Shown here: in pieces, positions 53,811-64,000 of the stretch
Layout of the letters: each line of letters starts with the position of its first letter
Position numbering within the stretch: the stretch's first letter is position 1
From: Annulohypoxylon bovei var. microspora
Lineage: Eukaryota > Ascomycota > Sordariomycetes > Xylariales > Hypoxylaceae
DNA: 64,000 bases
Assembly (NCBI GenBank): GCA_022836615.1
Contig: MU405211.1
Span: forward strand, 124,001-188,000
Reading direction: 5' to 3'
Position numbers and translations under genes: made by a program
Notes under the pieces: generated by a model
The model's database searches: none
The model's input: the letters and a program-made list of their open reading frames with translations, nothing else
Told to the model about the DNA's origin: nothing

Positions 53811-55064
53811 GTGCTATCCTCGGATAGCCAGGGCTTATATGTCCCTCTAGGACAAGCCCTGAACGGAACGTTGGCAGATCAAACCATCCCTTCGGGATAC
53901 TACGATGCTAGAAGGCCAGTCACTCAGGTATTTACTATCACGTCCTTAATGGATGGTGAGTGTCAGGCAAGAGAAAACTTCGGACAATTCATAAATCATT
54001 TCAAGTAGCTATTTAATTTCATCGCTGCTACAGATCCAACTGCACATGTGTTCATGACCGTTGATTATATTGTCTAATCGTGAGACCCTTCTTTCCGAAT
54101 CCATAACACTAATAACCCCCAACACATCCGCTAGTGAGGGAGCATCTCATTCCCTGAGTCCACCCATCCGATATCAATGTCTCTTCAATCACCGAGTTAG
54201 CGCTGGTATGAGTGCCCCAGGAGTCGACGGTCTCCTTTGTATGGGTAATAACCAGGATTATTGCCCGTGGGCACTCGCTGCGCCCGCCATCTTTGGCTCC
54301 TCTCTTGGTCTCATCGCCGACAGTCTTTTTTGTCGGTCTCTATAGTTCCAACTTCGGAGCAAGAATGTTTGTCAATTACTTAAGCTCCCCGAGTAGGAAC
54401 ACTTTGTCATTCGAGGTCAAGGACATTATTAGGGGTTCGATCCTTAATTTAATGGATCTTAATAAGCCACATTGACTTAAGCGACAGCATGGCAACGTTC
54501 GGGCCAAGCTCGTTTTGGCCGCCGCTATCATGGGTGGCCCGCCCGCAGGATGTACTGGACTTTCAGCCCCAGCAGCCCACGGGCACCATGATCCGGTGCT
54601 CCATATCTTTAAAGTCGCGGTCTCCGAGTATTGGTTCGATCGAGGACCCTATGCTGGGTCCTTTTGCACTTTTCTAGATCTGTCTCCACGGATCTTCTCC
54701 CACAGCGATGGCGAAAGGATTCCACTTTGTGCAGCTACAGTATTGAAAATAGGTCAGTTTATCCTTTCTCATAATGATCATGGCGAAAGGGGATGGAAGT
54801 ACTTACTCCCCTGTCGTGGAAGACCACGGGGACGCACTAGAAGCAGGACGTGATTGCTGTCCTGCTTCGCAGACCCAACGTCGGTCCGCATGCCGGAGCA
54901 GCAGACACGACGTTGTCGTATAGTGAATGTCAAGTGACATTCAAGAAGAATATTATTTTCTCGAAGAATTAGCTTCGAGGAAGGGGAGAAGTTATTCTAC
55001 ACCCTTTTAAACTGGTCTGCACAGCAGACCAGAAGAATGTTGCGGAAAGTGTGATAAAAAAAAA
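53811..55064 (+). other. hairpin-dense relic with broken plus-strand reading frames
   Basis: A run of short perfect or near-perfect hairpins: 53813-53828, 53830-53860 (7+4 bp with a bulge), 53886-53898, 54262-54273, 54317-54336, 54583-54599, 54808-54831, 54840-54868 (10 bp), 54906-54918, 54924-54941 (8 bp), 54960-54979 (7 bp) and 55012-55032 (9 bp). An A9 run follows at 55056-55064. All open frames over 60 codons here lie on the plus strand and are interrupted by stops and frame changes (for example 54061-54345 and 54515-54853). I recognise no protein family and see no polymerase GDD motif. Dense local stems plus one-sided coding are typical of single-stranded RNA genomes of the narna/mito type and their DNA copies, but that is only a hypothesis. 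A mitochondrial or structured-RNA origin is also possible. Confidence 0.45.
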
Positions 55065-56348
55065 GTTGTAACAGACGTGCGATCACGGTAGTGACCACAC
55101 GCTTCATGGAATACGTTAGCAAAGGTACATCGACAATGCAAGGGATAAGTGAAAAAAGAACGAGTGCAAACTAACCTGTACAAAATTTCCTTTAGGAAAA
55201 TGTTAAGACGTTCAAAACCCGATCTAGAACGAACGACTTAAGAGGTCGAACGTGGAAACGAAAGGCTGAGATGTGTTGTGAAGTTTGGAAGAAAAGAAAT
55301 AAAAAAGTCGGGTACGAAAAAAACAGTTAAGGTCGGGGCCAACAAGACAAACAGGGCGGTCAGCTAACTCCCAGCTGTCGGCAGGTATTACAGTTGAACG
55401 CCCTGCACTGCACTAGCTTGTATCATTTTGGTCGACCATAGTGGCTATCGTCACTGTCACTGGTGTTATATACAGCAGGCCTTCTTAGGCCAGTTTAGAG
55501 GCTATTTTTCTTTTTACGGCACTACGATGTGACTCATTTAGATATTACAAATACTTGAGTACTTACCTAGGTACATATTCTTACACCAAAATCCTAACAT
55601 GATGGAATATGGCACCTTTATCACGGTTTATAATTTTCTTTTGTACATCTAGAGAGGCAAGCAACTTAGGGAACTTCTAGACGAGTTTTTAGTTGCTACA
55701 TTTGTAGGCTTCCAGTTTCTAGCTATCATCTTCCTCTAATTCTCAATGTAACTACCGGATAACATAAGCATTCTATATACTGCATTTCCCCGATGTAAAT
55801 TAGCGAGTATCCCTGGAGTTCTATACACGCCTCAACTTTTAAAGGAAGATAGAATATTTTATTCATTTATTTAAAGAATAATAGGAGGTGGATTAGGAAA
55901 ATGAAATATATATACATACCTACATAGCTTGACGAAGTTTTAAAAAGGTGAAAATAATCCATCAAGGAGATGGTCACGCCTAGGCCTACCTACTTACTTA
56001 CCAAGCACTGATTCCTAACCGATATATTTAAGACCACTAGGTAGATATGGATATTATTTTCGTGCTTGACTTTCATCAAGATAAAGTAATAAAGAAGAAA
56101 GTTCATAAAGCACCCGTACATATCACATCTACCGAGTAAAGTCTGGTTCTGAACGCCATATTATTAGGTGAACACTAATACATCAAAGCTATACAGCAAG
56201 CCCTAGTTGGCTGGACGACAAGCAGTAGGCGAGATCCGCAAGATCAGCCATACTATCCCCTCGTCACGTATCCCTTACACGTCATTATTCGTACAATATC
56301 TGATCTCGACACGGAGAGATTTATAGGCTCAAGTGGGTAGGTAGACCA
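55065..56348. other. AT-rich intergenic region
   Basis: 1.3 kb without a supported gene, increasingly AT-rich from 55480. TACCTAGGTA occurs at 55565-55574. It leads into the 3' end of the nucleotidyltransferase gene. Confidence 0.55.
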
Positions 56349-59300
56349 TTAGTCCGTTGCCAGATCTTGAAAAATCTGCGGACCATGTATCTCCTTCAAG
56401 AGTTCCGTGAACTGCAGCTTCTCTGCCTTCTCATTCTCTATTTTGATATCATCAAGCAGGCTTTCCGAGGACTGGCCGGTTTTGCCGGCACTCCTGATGA
56501 TCCGCCAGGCTCGCCGGAATTCATCTCGGATAGACACGATACCGTTATGTGTTACAGTTCGAGCGACATTGTGCTCAAGCTCGAATGGGTCCTCGATTGC
56601 GAAGAGGAAGCGGTGACGCACCTCCTTGAACTCCTTAGCTTTTGTCGTTTGCCCCTGAGGCAGCGCGGGGACGCTGTCCGGTGACACATGTTGCTCGGAT
56701 TGTGCTTGGGCCATGGCTTGTTGTTTGATAACACCGTCTGCAGGTGGTTTCAGTCCAACACCGAGATCAGCTTCAGCTGGGTTAGGAGGAGCACTCATTT
56801 CTAATTGCATGACTGTCTTCGCTCCTATCCAGCCTTTCTCTTGCTTCGAGAGCAATCCTCCGTGAGTTCGTAGGCTTAACACGTCTCGGCCCCAGTCAAA
56901 TCCGCGTTTGTTAATAGTACTCATCGTGAAGTTTTGCGCGTAATATTCGAAGAAGCCTCTTAATAGGGACCCGAGAGAGTCCCGGTTCTGGTTGAGGTGG
57001 CCTTCACGAGCTAGCCTCTGAATTTCTTGCTCGTCTCTCCAAAAGCGAACATCGCGGCCCTTACAAGTCGTAATACCCTCCAGAGCCTCTACGGGAAGAT
57101 TTGGATCGGGAGGAGCGAGCTGCTGAAGATTGGGACACACGAAGGGTTCTGCAATGTTGACAAGGTAGTGTAATACCATAAGAACATAACCATAGCTACT
57201 TAGGGTTCCCCGATATGGCGTGTTAATACCTCGAGCTTTGGCCCAATGTTTCACAAAGAGGACCATAGGCCTAACACGGGGATCGGTGTAAGCGTAGCAT
57301 CGTAAGAGTAGGGTATTCTGGAGAGCCAAGTGCGCGGAGAAATTGATATCGCACTGAACGCCAATTCCATTCTTAGGGAACTCTAGGTTATCGTGGTATC
57401 GATCTCTGGGTTGATTTGGGGCGAGCTTGGACGGGTCGGGAAGTTGTCTGAGTTTTTTGATCATCGTAGTCGTATCCTCGGTGGCTGGAACGATGAAATC
57501 AAACGCGTCAACAATGCGCTTATCAGTGTACGATGCTCGCTGCATAAAGCCTCCCTGGAGAATTTTGACGTATTCTTTGATGATTGGAAGATGCTCCTCG
57601 CTATAAAAATCTTTTTCAATCGCCCTTTCATAGTCGACGGCAAGGCGAATGGCCTTATGCTTTCTGGCAATTGTTCTCAATGTCTGCACTTCAGCAGAAG
57701 CCACAAAATTCTGGACCTCATCCCTTACATACTTATCACGAATACCTGAGATGTAATGCTGGATAACCTGGGGAAGCAGTGTCGCATTCGAGGACGAGTG
57801 GGTGCTACTAAGGTCGAACGCAATTTTTTCAACCCTCGTGTGATATTGTGCGGGCGGCTCGAATTGATCCTGTTTAAGTTGTATGAGTTGAACGAAAGGG
57901 ATCTGGCGAAGGCGTTCAAGGGCTGTGTGAAGTTCTCGATTGAACGAAAGGGGATCCGCACCGAATGTCCTCTTGTTCTGCAGATGCTTCCAACTCTGGA
58001 CAATGCTTTCGGAACTATGTCTCAATTTTGGATTGCCTCCAATCGCAGCCTGCGTTTCCCAGATGGCCACAATCTTCTCACCTTCGGCCATAGTAAGGAC
58101 ACCTAGAAGTGACCGAGGATTAGGTGGATTTGAAGCGAGATTGGACTGGAAGGACGGGTATGATTGTATCCGGGCCTTTAATTTCTCGTCATAGAGACCA
58201 TGAACAAATGCACCGGATATGTCGTCGAGAAGTTTGTAATCTGCCGGTTTGAAGTCTGTCACATTTGAAATGGTGATATCACGACCGCTCAATCGGCGCA
58301 AAAGTCGCTTAGCGTTGCCATAGTAGGCCATCAAAGATTGAGTTTCTGATTGTCTCAACGAAGCAAGTTGCTCCTCATATGTTTTTTCTACTGGCCCGTT
58401 CGGTTGGTGAGAATCGTCGCGTTGATTCTTCGATGACAAATGTTCGGCTTCGGCGGCAGCAAGAGCTACAGAACTCTCTAGAGTATCATGATCATCTATG
58501 GCATCGTCTACCGGTTCGTGACCATCTTCCGTCAATCCCTTCTCCCACTTGGTTCGGGCCTCCAGCAAGTCGAGGTGGAGCTGTTTGCTTGGCTTTTCAC
58601 ATAGCTTGATGATTGGCACTCGTGTACGCGTGAGAAGGCGCGCACCGAAGCCATGTTCAAGCAACGCTTTCTCAACTAGACGTGGGATAGGGGAATCAGG
58701 TGAGTCGGGAGACAACCTTGACATAGGAGAAAGAAGACCGAGATCCATATCAGCCGCTTTTGTCGCAAACCCAGATGACAGACTCCCAAAGCATTTGAGC
58801 TCAACTGTGTAAGGCTGAAACCCCAAGGTCCCATTGACTCCGGCCTCATAGGAACTGATAACATCGCGACAAATTGCTTCTACCTGAGCACGGAAATCTT
58901 CCTTCTCGGCAATTTCACCGGGTTTAATCTCGGCACCTGCAATTACCAAATGACAGAGCTCTTCGAGAAGAGCAGATTGGTTCGCGATTTGCTCTGGATT
59001 GAAAACAAACTGGCGCTGCCCGCTAGGGTTGTAGAGAGCCGGTTGGGAAGACTGACGACCACGAGCAGGGAATGCATCTGGTGAAATGACGTTGACACCT
59101 TTTAGAAATGTGTCAGAAGTGTTTGGCTGTTGGTGTCTCCAGGATGACTGATGCTTTGGTGGAGATACTGGTGGTATTTGACTAAATCCTCCTTGGTGGC
59201 GCCGCTGCGAGAAGGGAGGATTGCTCGTCGTAACAGTGTGGTCCTGGAATCCACCATGGTATGTACTAGAATTGGGAGGGAACGCGTTCTGCTCAGTATT

Positions 59301-59648
59301 TTGCCACAGGGAACGCTGTCCCTCCTGCTGATGGTAAGATCTCCCATCGTGGGGAGTTGGTGTTCTTGTATCAATAGGTATAGATAGTTGAGCTTGCATC
59401 TGACGGCGTTGAGCTTGGTTTGGTCGTTTCTTACCCGTCTTGGGAGGAGCTTGCGCTGATACCGATGATTGCTTGGGTCTCTGCAATTCATCCTTAGCTA
59501 CGGGCTGATCATCTGCGCGTCCATTTTTGATAGGCATAGAAGTGGCTGGCGCTTGTAGTGGGCGTGAGGTTGTTTGATCATTGTTATTAAGAATGAGGTT
59601 GCGCAGATGGTCCTCCAGCTGGCCACCGTTAACTTGGGAGGTCTTCAT
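56349..59648 (-). CDS. Cid1/CutA-type RNA nucleotidyltransferase with split catalytic domain
   Basis: Non-canonical poly(A)/poly(U) polymerase that adds untemplated nucleotides to RNA 3' ends; fungal relatives such as CutA tag mRNAs before decay. Single exon, 1099 residues. Residues 1-215 are disordered and Gln/Pro/Ser-rich. The polymerase-beta fold shows CFGSLSSGFATKAADMDLGLLS with catalytic Asp300 and Asp302. The third catalytic Asp appears only at 767 (GIGVQCDINFSAHLALQNT), so about 400 residues (roughly 355-755) are inserted inside the catalytic domain. The PAP-associated domain follows: VLFVKHWAKARGINTPYRGTLSSYGYVLMVLHYLV and the late nucleotide-recognition stretch FFEYYAQNF. The C-terminus (AIEDPFELEHNVARTVT) is typical of the family. 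Nucleotide preference is unknown. Confidence 0.88.
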   Translation of the reverse strand: MKTSQVNGGQLEDHLRNLILNNNDQTTSRPLQAPATSMPIKNGRADDQPVAKDELQRPKQSSVSAQAPPKTGKKRPNQAQRRQMQAQLSIPIDTRTPTPHDGRSYHQQEGQRSLWQNTEQNAFPPNSSTYHGGFQDHTVTTSNPPFSQRRHQGGFSQIPPVSPPKHQSSWRHQQPNTSDTFLKGVNVISPDAFPARGRQSSQPALYNPSGQRQFVFNPEQIANQSALLEELCHLVIAGAEIKPGEIAEKEDFRAQVEAICRDVISSYEAGVNGTLGFQPYTVELKCFGSLSSGFATKAADMDLGLLSPMSRLSPDSPDSPIPRLVEKALLEHGFGARLLTRTRVPIIKLCEKPSKQLHLDLLEARTKWEKGLTEDGHEPVDDAIDDHDTLESSVALAAAEAEHLSSKNQRDDSHQPNGPVEKTYEEQLASLRQSETQSLMAYYGNAKRLLRRLSGRDITISNVTDFKPADYKLLDDISGAFVHGLYDEKLKARIQSYPSFQSNLASNPPNPRSLLGVLTMAEGEKIVAIWETQAAIGGNPKLRHSSESIVQSWKHLQNKRTFGADPLSFNRELHTALERLRQIPFVQLIQLKQDQFEPPAQYHTRVEKIAFDLSSTHSSSNATLLPQVIQHYISGIRDKYVRDEVQNFVASAEVQTLRTIARKHKAIRLAVDYERAIEKDFYSEEHLPIIKEYVKILQGGFMQRASYTDKRIVDAFDFIVPATEDTTTMIKKLRQLPDPSKLAPNQPRDRYHDNLEFPKNGIGVQCDINFSAHLALQNTLLLRCYAYTDPRVRPMVLFVKHWAKARGINTPYRGTLSSYGYVLMVLHYLVNIAEPFVCPNLQQLAPPDPNLPVEALEGITTCKGRDVRFWRDEQEIQRLAREGHLNQNRDSLGSLLRGFFEYYAQNFTMSTINKRGFDWGRDVLSLRTHGGLLSKQEKGWIGAKTVMQLEMSAPPNPAEADLGVGLKPPADGVIKQQAMAQAQSEQHVSPDSVPALPQGQTTKAKEFKEVRHRFLFAIEDPFELEHNVARTVTHNGIVSIRDEFRRAWRIIRSAGKTGQSSESLLDDIKIENEKAEKLQFTELLKEIHGPQIFQDLATD

Positions 59649-61331
59649 AGCGCAGTATATAGAGGCGAAACCTGGAGTTGATTGTAAGATCTAAAGAATA
59701 GAAATGGTGTGAGGTGGATTTGTTATATACAAATCCAAAGGGGTGTTTCTGTAATGACCGAGATATTCCGAGTAGAATCTATAGGGCGCTGTTGATGCGC
59801 CAAACGATGCTCGTGGTGATTGTAAATTAATGATCCATACTCATAACTATAGATTGGCGGGGATGTTGTGTTCACAGTGACGGAGGTTCCATAATCCAAG
59901 ATATCAAGCTGAAGCCTGTAAGGAGGAAACGAGGAAACGAAGTCAAGATGAAATTGGTTTGCGACTACACTAAAGAGAACTCTGACTGCCGTGGCTGTCC
60001 TTGATAAAGCTTAGATGAATTATATCGTAGCCCTATTGAAGCTTCTTCCAATGAGAATTGTGGATAACAATGAACCCCGGAGCTGCCCATGTAAAACCTA
60101 ATAGGTACCTAGGTAGGAATGTAGGTACACTATTCGTAGAAATCAATTAATCGCAAGTCGTATGATCCTTATTAGACGAGATCAAAGGTGATGGTCCACG
60201 TTGGAAGGCGACGGAGAGGTGATGCTTCGTAAGAGTTGTGTTTCAATACTTCACAGAAAGAAAAGATAAAATAGAGGTTAAGAATTAACAAGGCGCAAAC
60301 GAGAGCCTCCCATTCTTGAGTATCGACTGAAATAAATGGCAAATGGCGTGCACTCGATAGCATTTCCGGGAAGATAAATTCCAAGTGATTGGCTGTACCG
60401 GAGAGGAATTAGAAGCATTGGATCTCTCTAGAGTTATTTATGCCAGTAAGATTTAGAACTTAGATCGGAGAAAAAGGTACTTGCATAGGCCTGTGCGCAG
60501 TGTACAACTTCTTTTTCATAGCGCACACTTTAGGACCTTTCCCCGCCAAAGCTACCTGGGCTTTCGATTGCTCAAGTCTTTCAGTGACGTTATGAGTACC
60601 TAGAGCCGCCCCCCACAACTAGTTCCACTTCAACCCTTTCTTGGCAAGCACGCAGAGAGCCGCTTCTTTTTGTTTTTAAAATTGCCCGTCATTGAAAAGC
60701 AAAACGTACCCAGGTACCGGATACATATCGGTACGTACCGATTAAACACAGCACTGCACCACCTGTTCAATCCTGGATGTTGAGCTCTGGGGTGGATGTA
60801 TTTTGTATCGCCCCGACCCTTGTAGGCTAACATCTTTGGAAGGCACCTGGTAGAAAACCAACAAGGCACCAGACTGGGCAGTCTCTACCGCATCCGACCC
60901 ACGGCTGATTCTGACTTGACTGTACGTCTTCAACTTCCTGAAGTTCACACCTCCATTCTTTCTTTCATCCACCTTTCAACTTGTACTCTCTTTCTTTTAC
61001 CAACCATCAGATCATATTTTCCAACATCCTCTCCAGCTTACAATTCTCGCTATAGAATTGCGCATCTCATTAGAATAATAATTTTTCCAAGCTTGCCTCT
61101 ATTAATGAACTACCTGGGCGCGACTTGACCTCTCTCTGATAAATATCCTGACCTCAACTTCGCGTCACATCTCGACCTAACCTCCTTTGATCTCTGCATC
61201 TACTCCATATTCCGATCCACCGATGGTCATCCTAGAAATATAGCACCATAGGCTGGTCGGCTTGGATATCTGCCGATACCTCGCGCCCCGAAGTCCGCAG
61301 GTGACAGATAACTAACATCTACATTGCCACC
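59649..61331. promoter_or_regulatory. divergent promoter region (nucleotidyltransferase / TFG1)
   Basis: 1.7 kb between divergent genes. The right 400 bases are pyrimidine-rich, as expected for the TFG1 leader. TAGGTACCTAGGTAGG at 60103-60118 and a palindromic CGGTACGTACCG at 60729-60740 are notable. No gene supported; minus-strand frames at 60630-60972 lack signatures. Confidence 0.5.
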
Positions 61332-63490
61332 ATGAGCGCAACCCCATCCCCTGCCGGTGGTCCCAACGGCCAGAAGCCAACACCTCCTCCAGGCGCGCCG
61401 CCGCTGCGACGACCTCGTCCTACTGCGAATCCTCTCGTCCCTAGGAAGCGTCCTACACAACGACCACCGCCCTCGAAACTCGGTAATGGACATGCACCTA
61501 GCACTGCACCTCGACCTGGCAGCCGACCACAACAGAATCCAACGCAAGGTAACAAAGACAACCAAGGTACACAGAATTTCGAAGCTCTTCGCGCACAGAA
61601 TGGAGGATGGTCGCAACCTATGCCACCCGGCGGCCAGGAATATCCTCTGTATGTCACGAAGAAATCTCTGAAGGAAGGCATACGTTTCCATATCATGCGA
61701 TTCGCCTCACACGGTGGTAAGGCTGCTCAGCCTAGTGGCCCCGGAGTTGACCCTACTAATATGGATGAATTTACTCGTCCTGTTACATTGCATCGACGCG
61801 ACCCCAGGCAACCGCCGCCAGGCCGCGAAGTGAAAGAGGACACTCCTGTCGAAGAGAACCCAGAAGATACCGCTGAAGTCGAGCGAATTGCACAGCTCAA
61901 GGCACAGAGAGAAGCTCAGCGTGCGGCTGAAAATGCCCAGAAAGCTCCCGTTACCAAGGACGCGAACCCCAAGAAGCAGCAGAAGGAGCAGCCAAAGAAA
62001 CAGGGCCTACAGATCCATTACGCGCCACGTACCGAGCAGCAGAAGAAGCAGCAGGAGATCCGATATGAGGAGGCTCTCCCTTGGCACTTGGAGGACGCTG
62101 ATGGAAAGAATGTCTGGGTTGGGCAGTACGAAGCCCCTCTGTCTGACTGCAAGGTCGCATTTATGATCCATAACGATGGATTTCGCATGATGCCACTAGA
62201 GAAGTGGTACAAGTTCGCAGCGAAGCGTGGGTCATTCAAGATTATGTCTATTGAGGAAGCGGAGAAGGCCATGAACAAGAAGGTCACCCTTGGCCGTTGG
62301 GCGATTCGAGACACCCAGCGCCAAGAAGCTGAAAAAGCTATGGCTGAATCTCGAGCTATTGTGAACGGCCGCGTAGCGGTTAAGCAAGAGAGTGGCACAT
62401 TCAAACAAGCATCACGTCATGAGAAGATGGATCACGATGATATCGACATGTCAGGAGACGAATTTCAAGATGATGATGAAACCGCCGGCTACGAGCCCGA
62501 TCGAGACGAGGATACGAAAACAGCTAACAGCCGCATCCGTCGAGATCAGCTTAACGCTAACTTATTTGGTGACGCCGATGAGGTCAAGGTTGAAAAGGAA
62601 GAGGAAGACGAGAAGAAGGAGGAACATGAGCGAAAGCTTTTTGGCAAGACTCTTAAGAAAGCACTGAGACGACGCGACAAGCAGTTCCAGTACGAAAGCG
62701 ATTCTTCCAGAGAAAGGGACCCCTTCGCTTCCTCAGAGGTGAGGATTATCTGTGCTTCTTTATTTGATTAGAGCTAATGAAAACATAGGACGAATCTGAC
62801 TCTGATCCTGACAATGAGAAAGATGACGAGGATAAGAAAGCCGATAAGGACAAGGATGCAGGAGCTACGTCTAAGGGAGCGAACACTCCACAGGGGAAGA
62901 AGACAGCAGCTGAGGCCGCTAAGAAGGGCAAGTCTCTCAAACGACCCGGGTCTCCAATGGTTTCGGACTCTAGTGGTACCGAATCTACCCGGAAGAAGAA
63001 GAAGAAGACTACGCACGACAGCCGCAACTCTACTCCCTTACCTGATCGCCGTGCGAAGCCTGCTGCCGGATCTACTAGTGACGGTGAGGGCACTGCCGGT
63101 GAGATGTCGGACGGTGCTGGAGGCAAGAAGAAGCGGCTCGGTCCGCAAGCTGCGGGCGGAGTAAACAGTTCTAGAGGCACCCCTGCAGGGTCGCGAGCCG
63201 GTAGTCCCGTTCCGCCCCAAGGAGCTGCCGGCAAGGGACCCGGTCCTCGATCTAATTCTCCTGCAGCTCCCGCTCAGAGCCCAACCCAAGAGTACACTGA
63301 TGTTATTACGGCCCAGGAGATCATCGATGCCCTCCCTCCGCGTCCTCACGGCGTTACTATCGGCGTGTTTATCAAGAGTTTTCAGAACCGTATTGATCGC
63401 CCGGGTTGTATGCACAAGAAGGATTGGATTCGGTTGGTAAGAGCCCATGCTGATTTCGGTCCTGATAAGCTACTACGCCGGAAGACCTAA
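61332..63490 (+). CDS. TFG1: TFIIF alpha subunit TFG1 (RAP74)
   Basis: Large subunit of TFIIF, which brings RNA polymerase II to the promoter and helps start-site choice and early elongation. Exons 61332-62738 and 62789-63490 join as FASSE|DESDSD across a 50-nt intron; 702 residues. After a Pro/Arg-rich leader, the dimerisation domain is split: YPLYVTKKSLKEGIRFHIMRFAS first, then, past a Lys/Gln-rich linker, LPWHLEDADGKNVWVGQYEAPLSDCKVAFMIHNDGFRMMPLEKWYKF. A long acidic and basic middle follows. The C-terminal winged helix reads VITAQEIIDALPPRPHGVTIGVFIKSFQNRI through WIRLVRAHADFGPDKLLRRK. The match to the family is clear at both ends. Confidence 0.94.
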
Positions 63491-64000
63491 TGGGGATTTT
63501 TCCCTTGAAGGGTCATGATTGCACCCTTTTGTTCGCCTCCAGCTTCTGTTTTCCGTGGAGGCGATTATTTTCTTTGAAGCGATTTCGACTCCTTCATCCA
63601 TTACCCCCTCGAGATTGTCCTTGTGGCGCAAGGTCTACTCAGGGGTGTACAGACTTGGACAAATGGGTTGCGTTAGACCTAGCAAGATGTGGAAAGTGGA
63701 CGAGAAGCCAGAGATGACGATATTTGCGGCTAGACACGGAGTATTCCGGAAACCGAGTGAGCACCCCTACTAAATTTCCTACGACACGTGGCGGATTTGC
63801 ACGCCATAATTCCTGATTGCTGGACGAGGGCTGGCAGAGTCGACAAAAATGGATTATAGCCTGACCCGTAGACGATATACAATTTGCTTTATAACTGAAT
63901 ATGAATGCCTTAATTACAGTGCTGGTATCTTACTAAATTAGTGACCGTAAAGTGTTATGATATCTTATGCCTAATCGTGGACTTGTATTTCATGACAGCC
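63491..64000. other. 3' flank of TFG1 to the window edge
   Basis: 510 bp; open frames at 63490-63773 overlap the TFG1 end and show no family features. No gene supported. Confidence 0.55.

Noticed and set aside
53742..54008. A spliced gene using GTGAGT at 53956 and an acceptor near 54032
   Set aside because: The join is in frame but ends in a stop after about 15 codons and leads to no recognisable protein.
63490..63773. ORFs after the TFG1 stop
   Set aside because: Overlapping frames in the 3' flank without family features.
1..64000. CRISPR arrays, bacterial operons or a biosynthetic gene cluster
   Set aside because: Introns and gene content are eukaryotic; no polyketide, peptide or terpene synthase genes; no spaced direct repeats.

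Overview
The window looks like nuclear DNA of a filamentous ascomycete (Pezizomycotina, most likely a Sordariomycete). The evidence is short GT-AG introns of about 45-80 nt with CTAA-type branch sites, an HSP30 close in plan to the Neurospora protein, a fungal-type PRPP synthetase with a long insert, a fungal MTR3, and AT-rich intergenic DNA full of the palindromic words TAGGTACCTA / TACCTAGGTA. I cannot name the species.

Layout. 1-7.6 kb: a URE2-like glutathione transferase cut by the left edge, hsp30, and an RRM+YTH m6A-reader gene, all on the minus strand and spaced by AT-rich DNA. 7.6-15.2 kb: a gene-poor stretch with only small repeats. 15.2-22.6 kb: divergent proteasome beta-6 (PRE7) and PI 4-kinase STT4. 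25.4-34.7 kb: Golgi apyrase YND1, a Hikeshi/OPI10 protein, a Nudix hydrolase, RPB8, ELP4 and SEN34. 35.5-43.2 kb: a membrane RING E3 ligase, exosome subunit MTR3, a non-coding-looking spliced gene with C/D snoRNA signatures in its introns, and a short-chain dehydrogenase. 43.8 kb: an intron-containing tRNA-Gln(UUG). 44.2-53.5 kb: a small charged ORF, a secreted bicupin oxalate decarboxylase, a small membrane protein, an asteroid/XPG-like protein, a 269-bp MITE-like element and a PRS1/PRS5-type PRPP synthetase. 53.8-55.1 kb: a hairpin-dense relic with broken plus-strand frames. 56.3-63.5 kb: a Cid1/CutA-type nucleotidyltransferase and TFIIF alpha (TFG1).

Most genes are housekeeping functions: transcription (RPB8, TFG1), RNA processing and decay (YTH protein, MTR3, nucleotidyltransferase, SEN34, snoRNA host), tRNA modification (ELP4), proteostasis (HSP30, Hikeshi, proteasome, RING ligase) and lipid or nucleotide metabolism (STT4, YND1, PRS). 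They are unlinked fungal neighbours, not an operon or a biosynthetic cluster. The items most worth a second look are the snoRNA host gene at 40.8-41.9 kb (one snoRNA has an 11-nt antisense match to conserved 25S rRNA), the hairpin-dense relic at 53.8-55.1 kb, and the perfect 37-bp terminal-inverted-repeat element at 51.3-51.6 kb. Exon boundaries were worked out by hand from reading frame, splice signals and family conservation; no alignments or expression data were available.
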